Positions 56,600 to 64,000 of a DNA stretch of 64,000 nucleotides are shown piece after piece; the stretch's first letter is position 1; each line of letters begins with the position of its first letter. Under the pieces are notes generated by a model that was not told the DNA's origin, ran no database searches, and saw nothing but the letters and a program-made list of their open reading frames with translations. Origin of the DNA: Klebsiella quasipneumoniae subsp. quasipneumoniae (lineage in GTDB: Bacteria; Pseudomonadota; Gammaproteobacteria; Enterobacterales; Enterobacteriaceae). A program made the translations under genes and the position numbers. The stretch spans positions 3,534,001-3,598,000 of the forward strand of contig NZ_CP084876.1 in assembly GCF_020525925.1 (NCBI RefSeq). Reading direction: 5' to 3'.

Positions 56600-56669
56600 C
56601 TCTTTGCCTGAAACGATCGATATTGTGCAACGGCTACCGCTTCGTTTGTTGAAAAACAACAGCTTGTAA

Positions 56670-57488
<819 letters not shown>

Positions 57489-57500
57489 TAAAAACGTACA

Positions 57501-57522
57501 TCGCCGGGCGCAGTCCCGGCGA
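57501..57522 (+). repeat. Hairpin in the glnH-glnP junction
   Basis: TCGCCGGG and CCCGGCGA pair around a 6-base loop, 12 bases after the glnH stop, with no T-run. It is REP-like and probably stabilises glnH mRNA over glnPQ. Confidence 0.7.
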
Positions 57523-57613
57523 CTTCACAACGGTCTTCCGGCACAGACGTTGCGGGAGACAGTATTTTGGCGGAGGCTTTCCTCTGCTCTCGACACGGTA
57601 ACAGGAACGTATT

Positions 57614-58273
57614 ATGCAGTTTGACTGGAGTGCCATCTGGCCTGCCATTCCGATTTTGTTGGAAGGCGCCAAAATGACGCTGTGGATTTCCGTCCTCGGC
57701 CTGGCCGGCGGCCTGATCATCGGTCTGGTGGCCGGTTTCGCCCGCTGCTTCGGCGGCTGGATCGCCAACCACATCGCGCTGGTGTTTATTGAAATCATTC
57801 GCGGCACCCCGATTGTGGTGCAGGTTATGTTCATCTACTTTGCGCTGCCGATGGCCTTTAGCGATCTGCGCATTGACCCCTTCTCCGCGGCGGTAGTGAC
57901 CATCATGATTAACTCGGGCGCCTATATCGCGGAAATTACCCGCGGCGCGGTGCTCTCCATTCATAAAGGCTTCCGCGAAGCGGGCCTGGCGCTGGGCCTG
58001 TCGCGTCGCGAAACCATTCGCCACGTGATCCTGCCGCTGGCGCTGCGCCGCATGCTGCCGCCGCTGGGCAACCAGTGGATCATCAGCATCAAGGACACCT
58101 CGCTGTTTATCGTCATCGGCGTCGCCGAACTGACCCGTCAGGGACAGGAGATCATCGCCGGCAACTTCCGCGCGCTGGAAATCTGGAGCGCCGTTGCCGT
58201 GATCTACCTGATCATCACCCTGGTCCTGAGCTTTATTCTGCGTCGTCTTGAAAGAAGGATGAAAATCCTGTGA
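57614..58273 (+). CDS. glnP: Glutamine ABC transporter permease GlnP
   Basis: Inner-membrane permease of the glutamine importer, 219 residues, probably a homodimer. The amino-acid-type (HisM/GlnP) EAA loop is [21 protein letters not shown] near residues 124-144. About five helices. It lies 125 bases after glnH across a hairpin and overlaps glnQ by 4 bases (GTGA). The length equals E. coli GlnP. Confidence 0.97.
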   Translation: MQFDWSAIWPAIPILLEGAKMTLWISVLGLAGGLIIGLVAGFARCFGGWIANHIALVFIEIIRGTPIVVQVMFIYFALPMAFSDLRIDPFSAAVVTIMINSGAYIAEITRGAVLSIHKGFREAGLALGLSRRETIRHVILPLALRRMLPPLGNQWIISIKDTSLFIVIGVAELTRQGQEIIAGNFRALEIWSAVAVIYLIITLVLSFILRRLERRMKIL

Positions 58274-58992
58274 TTGAATTTAAAAACGTCTCCAAGCACT
58301 TTGGCCCGACCCAGGTGCTGCACGATATCTCTCTGAAAATCAATCAGGGTGAAGTGGTGGTCATTATCGGCCCGTCCGGCTCCGGTAAATCGACGATGCT
58401 GCGCTGCATCAATAAACTGGAAGAGATCACCAGCGGCGATCTGATTGTCGATGGCCTGAAGGTCAACGATCCGAAGGTGGACGAACGTCTGATTCGTCAG
58501 GAAGCCGGGATGGTGTTCCAGCAGTTTTACCTGTTCCCGCACCTCACGGCGCTGGAAAACGTGATGTTTGGCCCGCTGCGGGTACGCGGCGCCAGCAAGC
58601 AGGCCGCGGAGAAGCTGGCGAAAGATCTGCTGGCGAAAGTCGGTCTGGCAGAGCGCGCGCATCACTATCCGTCTGAACTCTCCGGCGGCCAGCAGCAGCG
58701 TGTGGCCATCGCCCGCGCGCTGGCGGTGAAGCCGAAGATGATGCTGTTTGATGAGCCCACCTCCGCGCTCGACCCGGAACTGCGTCATGAAGTGCTCAAG
58801 GTGATGCAGGATCTGGCGGAAGAGGGCATGACGATGGTGATTGTGACCCACGAAATCGGCTTTGCCGAAAAAGTGGCCTCGCGACTGATCTTTATCGACA
58901 AGGGACGAATTGCCGAAGACGGCAACCCACAGGAGCTGGTGAACAACCCGCCAAGCCCGCGTCTGCGGGAATTCCTGCAGCACGTCGCCTGA
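58270..58992 (+). CDS. glnQ: Glutamine ABC transporter ATPase GlnQ
   Basis: Cytoplasmic ATPase powering GlnHP glutamine uptake, 240 residues as in E. coli. Walker A is GPSGSGKST, the Q-loop is [13 protein letters not shown], the signature is LSGGQQQR, Walker B is MMLFDEP and the H-loop is VTHEIG. It starts at GTG inside the glnP stop, so expression is coupled. A strong hairpin follows at 59000. Confidence 0.97.
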   Translation: MIEFKNVSKHFGPTQVLHDISLKINQGEVVVIIGPSGSGKSTMLRCINKLEEITSGDLIVDGLKVNDPKVDERLIRQEAGMVFQQFYLFPHLTALENVMFGPLRVRGASKQAAEKLAKDLLAKVGLAERAHHYPSELSGGQQQRVAIARALAVKPKMMLFDEPTSALDPELRHEVLKVMQDLAEEGMTMVIVTHEIGFAEKVASRLIFIDKGRIAEDGNPQELVNNPPSPRLREFLQHVA

Positions 58993-58999
58993 CCCACAA

Positions 59000-59030
59000 C
59001 GGCTCTCTCCGTCGCGGAGAGAGCCGCTTT
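59000..59030 (+). terminator. Terminator of glnHPQ
   Basis: CGGCTCTCTCCG pairs with CGGAGAGAGCCG around a 3-base loop, followed by CTTT. It is a 12-base perfect stem, 7 bases after the glnQ stop. Confidence 0.7.
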
Positions 59031-59102
59031 CCAGATTCCTCTTCCCTCCCCTTCCGCCATCGGCTTCTATACTTACCCGTTTACGTTGCAACGGAGGTGC
59101 CC

Positions 59103-61298
59103 ATGCCGTGGATCCTGCTTTTGCTCGCTGCGCTGTTTACTCCCCCGCTTTCCGCCGCCGCCCTGCCCGGCGTGCCGACCGCTAATGCCGATAAAACCAG
59201 CGCCAGCGAACCCGATGTAGAACAGAAAAGAGCGGCCTATGCCGCGCTGGCCGACGTGCTGGCCAACGACTCCGCCCGCCAGGAGCTCATTGACCAGCTG
59301 CGTAAAGCGGCCGCCACGCCGCCGCCCGACAGCACCCCGACGCTGACGCCGCCGGCGGTGAAAGAAGAGACCACGGTGCTGGAGAACGTCACGCAGATCA
59401 GCCGGGAATATGGCGATGAGTTCTCATCGCGCTTCTCCCAGCTGTGGCGCAATATTACCGGCTCGCCGCATAAGCCCTTTAATCCGCAAACCTTTACCAG
59501 CGCCGCCTGGCATTTTTTACTGCTGGCCGGGCTGGTGTTTGCCTTCTGGTGGCTGGTACGCCTCGCGGCGCTGCCGCTGTATCGTAAAATGGGCGAATGG
59601 GGACGGCATAAAAACCGCGATCGCGGAAACTGGCTCCAGCTGCCGTTGACCATCGCCGGGGCGTTTATCATCGATCTGCTGCTGCTGGCGCTGACCCTGT
59701 TTATCGGTCAGCTGTTGAGCGATCGCCTGAATGGCGACAACCCTACTATCGCCTTCCAGCAGAGCCTTTTCCTCAACGCCTTCGCGCTGATCGAATTCTT
59801 TAAAGCCATCCTGCGGCTCATTTTCTGCCCGCGCATACCGGCGCTCAGGCCCTTTAACCTCAGCGACGAGGCCGCCTCCTACTGGAGCCTGCGCCTGAGC
59901 GCCCTCAGCAGCCTGATCGGCTACGGCCTGATCGTCGCGGTGCCGATTATCTCCAACCAGGTGAATGTTCAGGTCGGCGCGCTGGCTAACGTCGTCATCA
60001 TGCTGTGCATTACGCTGTGGGCGCTGTATCTGATTTTCCATAACAAAGCGGTGATTACGCAGGGGCTGATCCATCTGGCTGACCGCTCGCTCTCCTTCTT
60101 TAGCCTGTTTATCCGCGCCTTCGCCCTGATCTGGCACTGGCTGGCCTGCGCCTACTTTGTGGTGCTCTTTTTCTTTTCCCTGTTCGACCCAGGCAACAGC
60201 CTGAAATTTATGATGGGCGCCACCCTGCGCAGCCTGGCGATCATCGGCGGCGCGGCGCTGGTGTCCGGCATTCTGTCGCGCTGGATAGCCAAAACCATCA
60301 CCCTCTCCCCTGCCACTCAGCGCAACTATCCTGAGCTGCAAAAGCGGCTGAACGGCTGGATCTCCGCGTCGCTGAAGGCAGCGCGTATTCTTACCGTCTG
60401 CGTCGCCATCATGCTGCTCCTGAGCGCCTGGGGGCTGTTTGACTTCCGCGAATGGCTGCACAACGATGCCGGGCAAAAAACGGTGGATGTGCTGATCCGT
60501 ATCGCCCTTATCCTCTTCTTCTCCGCTATCGGCTGGACGGTGCTGGCCAGCCTGATCGAAAACCGGCTGGCTTCGGATATCCATGGCCGCCCGCTGCCCA
60601 GCGCGCGGGCCAGGACGCTGCTGACGCTGTTTCGCAACGCGCTGGCGGTGGTGATCAGCACCATCACGGTGATGATTTTGCTCTCGGAGATTGGGGTCAA
60701 TATCGCGCCGCTGCTGGCCGGCGCCGGGGCGTTGGGGCTGGCCATCTCGTTTGGCGCGCAAACCCTGGTCAAAGACATTATCACCGGCATTTTTATCCAG
60801 TTTGAGAACGGGATGAATACCGGCGACCTGGTCACCATCGGTCCTTTGACCGGCACGGTGGAACGGATGTCGATTCGCTCAGTGGGGGTGCGCCAGGATA
60901 CCGGCGCTTATCACATTATCCCCTGGTCCTCGATCACCACCTTTGCCAACTTCGTGCGCGGCATTGGCTCGGTGGTGGCCAACTATGACGTCGACCGCCA
61001 TGAGGATCTGGATAAAGCCAGTCAGGCGCTGAAGGCGGCGGTGGACGATTTGCTGGCCCAGGAGGAGATCCGCGGCCTGATCATTGGCGAACCGTCGTTC
61101 GCCGGGCTGGTGGGGCTGAGCAATACCGCCTTTACGCTGCGCGTCAGCTTCACCACCCTGCCGCTGAAGCAGTGGACGGTGCGTTTTGCCCTCGACACCC
61201 AGGTGAAAAAGCACTTCGACCGCGCCGGGGTTCGCGCCCCGGTACAAACCTGGCAGCAGCTGCCGATGCCGGGCGCCGACAGCCCGGCCGCGGAGTAG
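59103..61298 (+). CDS. ybiO: Moderate-conductance mechanosensitive channel YbiO
   Basis: Inner-membrane MscS-family channel that releases solutes on hypo-osmotic shock, 731 residues. Signal peptide, a periplasmic helical region (20-130), then many membrane helices and the MscS core: pore-lining helix LLAGAGALGLAISFGAQTL, beta domain DLVTIGPLTGTVERM and the lower vestibule to the end. It matches E. coli YbiO, slightly shorter at the C-terminus. The ATG at 59103 has GGAGG at proper spacing; a GTG two codons earlier overlaps that site. Confidence 0.94.
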   Translation: MPWILLLLAALFTPPLSAAALPGVPTANADKTSASEPDVEQKRAAYAALADVLANDSARQELIDQLRKAAATPPPDSTPTLTPPAVKEETTVLENVTQISREYGDEFSSRFSQLWRNITGSPHKPFNPQTFTSAAWHFLLLAGLVFAFWWLVRLAALPLYRKMGEWGRHKNRDRGNWLQLPLTIAGAFIIDLLLLALTLFIGQLLSDRLNGDNPTIAFQQSLFLNAFALIEFFKAILRLIFCPRIPALRPFNLSDEAASYWSLRLSALSSLIGYGLIVAVPIISNQVNVQVGALANVVIMLCITLWALYLIFHNKAVITQGLIHLADRSLSFFSLFIRAFALIWHWLACAYFVVLFFFSLFDPGNSLKFMMGATLRSLAIIGGAALVSGILSRWIAKTITLSPATQRNYPELQKRLNGWISASLKAARILTVCVAIMLLLSAWGLFDFREWLHNDAGQKTVDVLIRIALILFFSAIGWTVLASLIENRLASDIHGRPLPSARARTLLTLFRNALAVVISTITVMILLSEIGVNIAPLLAGAGALGLAISFGAQTLVKDIITGIFIQFENGMNTGDLVTIGPLTGTVERMSIRSVGVRQDTGAYHIIPWSSITTFANFVRGIGSVVANYDVDRHEDLDKASQALKAAVDDLLAQEEIRGLIIGEPSFAGLVGLSNTAFTLRVSFTTLPLKQWTVRFALDTQVKKHFDRAGVRAPVQTWQQLPMPGADSPAAE

Positions 61299-62213
61299 TT
61301 AGAACGGACGGCGGCGTTTGGCGTCGTCCATAAAGCTCCAGGCGATAAAGCGGCTCTGCTTTTGCCCCTGGGCCATCTCTTTTTTCACCACTTTCACTGC
61401 CCCGACCTCGGTCAGCAGGCGGTAGAGCGGCGGCAGATTGTCGCCGCGCGACACCAGCGAGGTAAACCATTTCACCTGGCGGGCGAAGGCCTGACTTTCG
61501 CGGATCATCTGCGAGATAAAGGCCACTTCGCCCCCTTCGCACCACAGCTCCTGCTGCTGACCGCCAAAGTTAAGCCCGCTGTCGGCGCCGAGTCCGAGAT
61601 TGCGGCGCTTGCGCTCACCGCCCGCCCGGGCGCTCTCTGCGGAGTCATGGAACGGCGGATTACACAGCGTGGCGTCATAGGTCTCGTTTTTGTGGATCAC
61701 GCCGTGGAAGATAGCCTGGCTCTCTTTTTGCCGACGCAGACGGATCTGCCGGGTCAATCCCGGGTTGCCATTGACAATCGCCTGCGCGCTGGCGAAGGCT
61801 TCCGGGCTGATTTCGCTGCCGGTAAAGCGCCAGCCGTACTCGTGAACGCCGATCAGGGGATAAATGAGGTTGGCGCCGGTGCCAATATCGAGGATCGTGG
61901 CTTGCTTCGGCACTTCGCCGCTGTCCCCGGCCAGCAGATCCGCCAGATGATGAATATAATCGGCCCGCCCGGGCACCGGCGGACAGAGAAAACCATCAGG
62001 AATGTCCCAGTGTTTGACCGCGTAGAAATGCGCCAGCAGCGCTTTATTCAACGCCTTTACCGCCTGCGGATTGGCAAAATCAATGGTCTGCTCACCCAGC
62101 GGATTGAGCGTAATGTATCCCTGCAGGTCAGGATGCGCCTGGCAGAGCGCGGGCAGGTCGTAGCGTTGATGGTGGCGGTTACGCGGGTGTAACCCCGGTT
62201 TCTGGGCTTTCAT
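61299..62213 (-). CDS. rlmF: 23S rRNA m6A1618 methyltransferase RlmF
   Basis: SAM-dependent enzyme methylating adenine 1618 in 23S rRNA, 304 residues. SAM-binding motif [14 protein letters not shown] (about 105-118) and catalytic NPPFHDS (about 182-188) are present; the N-terminus [11 protein letters not shown] is basic. The start at 62213 follows AAAGGAG; upstream in-frame codons overlap the divergent flavin-reductase gene and are not homologous. It is convergent with ybiO, stop codons directly adjacent. Confidence 0.95.
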   Translation of the reverse strand: MKAQKPGLHPRNRHHQRYDLPALCQAHPDLQGYITLNPLGEQTIDFANPQAVKALNKALLAHFYAVKHWDIPDGFLCPPVPGRADYIHHLADLLAGDSGEVPKQATILDIGTGANLIYPLIGVHEYGWRFTGSEISPEAFASAQAIVNGNPGLTRQIRLRRQKESQAIFHGVIHKNETYDATLCNPPFHDSAESARAGGERKRRNLGLGADSGLNFGGQQQELWCEGGEVAFISQMIRESQAFARQVKWFTSLVSRGDNLPPLYRLLTEVGAVKVVKKEMAQGQKQSRFIAWSFMDDAKRRRPF

Positions 62214-62309
62214 GACAATCTCCTTTGAACAGCCGCGTAAGATACCCGTTGACGGCCGCTCGGTAAATAAGGGAGTCTGGATATCTCCTTTATCCGTGAC
62301 AGGTGCAGC

Positions 62310-62924
62310 ATGTACTTTTATCAACCTTCGCAGGGCCACGGCCTGCCGCATGACCCGCTCAACGCAATAATCGGGCCTCGCCCGATAGGCTGGATCGCCT
62401 CGCAGGACGCCGAGGGCCAGCGTAATCTGGCGCCATACAGCTTTTTTAACTGTTTTAACTATCGCCCGCCGATCATTGGTTTCGCCAGCAGCGGCTGGAA
62501 AGACAGCGTGCGAAATATCGTCGAAACGAAGGAGTTCGTCTGGAACCTGGCGACGCGCCCGCTGGCCGCCGCGATGAACGAAACCTCCGCCTCGATCCCG
62601 CACCATGAGGATGAATTCGTGCGCGCCGGACTCACCGCCGCCGCCAGCCGCCTGGTCAAGGCCCCCCGGGTGGCGGAGAGCCCGGTGAACTTTGAGTGCC
62701 GCCTGTCGCAATGTATTCAGCTCACCACCGCCGACGGCAACCTTGTCGATACATGGCTGGTGCTCGGCGAAGTGGTCGCCGTGCATATCGATGAATCACT
62801 GCTGGAGAACGGCATCTATCAAACCGCCCGCGCTCAGCCGATCCTGCGTGCCGGGGGGCCGAGCGCCTATTACAGTATTGATGACAGCCTGCGTTTTGAC
62901 ATGATCCGCCCGGATGCCCGCTAA
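62310..62924 (+). CDS. Flavin reductase-like (FMN-binding split-barrel) protein
   Basis: A 204-residue cytoplasmic protein of the flavin reductase-like domain family (PF01613). The N-terminal signature [16 protein letters not shown], the phosphate-site segment NLAPYSFFN and the later [10 protein letters not shown] are typical. Probably binds FMN; the substrate is unknown. It lies divergent from rlmF over 96 bases and is not in this position in K-12. Possible alternative: flavoredoxin. Confidence 0.85.
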   Translation: MYFYQPSQGHGLPHDPLNAIIGPRPIGWIASQDAEGQRNLAPYSFFNCFNYRPPIIGFASSGWKDSVRNIVETKEFVWNLATRPLAAAMNETSASIPHHEDEFVRAGLTAAASRLVKAPRVAESPVNFECRLSQCIQLTTADGNLVDTWLVLGEVVAVHIDESLLENGIYQTARAQPILRAGGPSAYYSIDDSLRFDMIRPDAR

Positions 62925-63065
62925 ATAATATCCCTGGCGCGGGGACCGCTACCCTGCGCCGGTTGCGGGCTAAACGCCTTGTTTTTGCATAAAAAATTCC
63001 CTACCGCGCGGTCTGGAAAGGCCTACACTTAAGCTATGTCCCATGCTGTTTATGAGGATATGCTG

Positions 63066-63326
63066 ATGAAAATCACCTCGCTGCTGTTTGCCGCTGCGCT
63101 TGCCGCTCAGGCCGACGCGGCCTCTTCCCTGCCGCCGCCCCCCGTACTGCCCTATGACGGGCCGCTGCGTCCTGTCGGCACCGTCTCCGCCTCCGGCGCC
63201 CGCACCCTTGACGACCTGGTGGCCGCCCTCGCGGATAAGGCCCACCGTCGTGGGGCGATAGCCTGGCGGGTCAATGCCGCCAGCAGCGGTAACCGGCTGT
63301 ACGGTTCAGCTATAATTTATCAATAA
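63066..63326 (+). CDS. mcbA: YdgH/BhsA/McbA-family periplasmic protein McbA
   Basis: Small exported stress protein of 86 residues, DUF1471 family, equal in length to E. coli McbA (a colanic-acid-linked biofilm factor). Signal peptide ends near AQADA-ASSLP; the family motif LRPVGTVSASGARTLDDLVAALADKA and the C-terminal GSAIIYQ are clear. The ATG at 63066 follows GAGG with 8-base spacing; an ATG two codons earlier is too close. Proximity to rlmF agrees with E. coli order. Confidence 0.85.
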   Translation: MKITSLLFAAALAAQADAASSLPPPPVLPYDGPLRPVGTVSASGARTLDDLVAALADKAHRRGAIAWRVNAASSGNRLYGSAIIYQ

Positions 63327-63347
63327 CCCTTTTAAAGGAGGCAGACA

Positions 63348-63614
63348 ATGGCATCAGGTTGGGCAGGCGACGGCGCCGTACAGGATCAGATCGACAGCAC
63401 CATTGACGATGCGGTGGCTCGCGCCCGCCGCGAGCTTCCGCACGGCGAAAGCAACAAATTTTGTGATGAATGCGGAGAGCCGATTCCGGAGGCGCGCCGA
63501 CAGGCGATACCCGGGGTGAGATACTGCGTGAAGTGCCAGCAGGAGAAAGATTTACATAACAATACATTTTCAGGATATAATCGCCGTGGTTCCAAGGATA
63601 GCCAGCTACGCTGA
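63348..63614 (+). CDS. ybiI: DksA/TraR-type zinc finger protein YbiI
   Basis: An 88-residue cytoplasmic protein with a DksA-type C4 zinc finger: C39, C42, C60 and C63 around EPIPEARRQAIPGVRYC. It lacks the long coiled coil of DksA, so it is a short YbiI-type member; the role is unknown. The start follows AAAGGAGG. It ends NRRGSKDSQLR like E. coli YbiI. It is 21 bases after mcbA and may be cotranscribed. Confidence 0.93.
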   Translation: MASGWAGDGAVQDQIDSTIDDAVARARRELPHGESNKFCDECGEPIPEARRQAIPGVRYCVKCQQEKDLHNNTFSGYNRRGSKDSQLR

Positions 63615-63899
63615 CTTTCCTTTACCGTTCATGACAGCCTTTCGCATTATCTTTTCGCGCACACTTTTTGGCGATAAATGTCGCAATATGTGCCCTTAAG
63701 CGTGCCGGTCTCCCTCGCTCCGCCATCAGACAAAAAGAATGAGAAATAATTTATTAATAATCAGTAAATTATTAATCATTCAAAAAATTAGATGAAGACT
63801 GTGAATTTCCTTCGATTTTATCTCCCGCAAAAAAGCTTGATACTTATCACATCGACGGAACATCGTCCCCTGAACAGAACAACCTGCGAGAGATTAACT
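63615..63899. other. AT-rich promoter region before the BhsA-like gene
   Basis: 285 bases, becoming very AT-rich after 63735. AATAATTTA (63745-63753) and TAAATTATT (63765-63773) form an inverted repeat with an 11-base spacer. It is likely to be the promoter and possible regulator or H-NS site of the gene at 63900. No coding sequence. Confidence 0.45.
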
Positions 63900-64000
63900 A
63901 TGAAAAACATCAAATATGCTGCCGCTGCCATCGCTCTGACCGCCCTTTCCTTCGGCGCCTTTGCCGCCGAGCCGGTTACCCCCGCTCAGGCTGAAAGCAT
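63900..64000 (+). CDS. BhsA/YhcN-like exported protein, 3' end beyond the window
   Basis: Only the first 34 codons are present. They encode a signal peptide (MKNIKYAAAAIALTALSFGA) cut at AFA-AEPVT, then PAQAES. This opening is typical of the YdgH/BhsA/McbA (DUF1471) family of small stress-induced periplasmic proteins, as at 63066. GCGAGAG upstream is a weak ribosome site. The frame is open to the window edge; the gene is cut by the window, not broken. Confidence 0.7.
   Translation, partial: MKNIKYAAAAIALTALSFGAFAAEPVTPAQAES

Overview
The window is chromosomal DNA of an enterobacterium, almost certainly Klebsiella (K. pneumoniae complex). Its GC content is high and its proteins match their Escherichia coli K-12 counterparts nearly residue for residue. 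The gene order is that of the E. coli 18-19 minute region, read from potI towards ybiI. The genus call is an inference from protein similarity, coding style and accessory content; no database search was run.

Layout. 1-10 kb: the putrescine importer potFGHI, ybjN, rimK, nfsA, ybjC, grxA, ybjM, ybjL. 10-19 kb: sRNA rybB, divergent rcdA / ybjJ-ybjI, mdfA, ybjG, deoR, dacC, gstB, yliI, bssR. 20-24 kb: a LacY-type sugar symporter absent from this slot in K-12, rimO, then a six-unit 117-bp BIME (REP) tandem array and a structured intergenic element where K-12 carries yliE/yliF. 24-33 kb: gsiABCD with iaaA, then divergent moeA-moeB. 32.6-43.5 kb: the glycyl-radical pair ybiY-ybiW, phosphatase ybiV and ybiU, followed by an accessory lacI / MFS transporter / GH31 glycosidase cassette. 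43.5-50 kb: a REP cluster, ybiT, a tyrosine phosphatase, ldtB, and an accessory GntR regulator / 6-phospho-beta-glucosidase pair. 50-64 kb: ybiR-mntR, the small protein gene mntS, opgE, ompX, rhtA, dps, glnHPQ, ybiO, rlmF, a flavin-reductase-like gene, mcbA, ybiI, and the first 34 codons of a BhsA-like gene cut by the window end.

How the genes work together. Three complete ABC importers (putrescine, glutathione, glutamine) each carry a GC-rich hairpin at the binding-protein/permease junction. Glutathione use (gsiABCD, grxA, gstB, iaaA), molybdopterin completion (moeA-moeB), envelope maintenance (dacC, ldtB, ybjG, opgE, ompX, ybiO) and stress protection (dps, mcbA, bhsA-like, nfsA) are all represented.

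The most interesting signal is regulatory. The same palindrome (ACTTTC-ATTC-GAAAGT in either orientation) lies just upstream of ybiY-ybiW, ybiV and ybiU, with a half-site upstream of the neighbouring lacI-type gene. This ties a glycyl-radical sugar-phosphate pathway to the accessory lacI-MFS-GH31 cassette as one probable regulon. Other clean candidate operators sit at ybjJ/rcdA, at the LacY-like gene, at the GH1 gene and at mntS.
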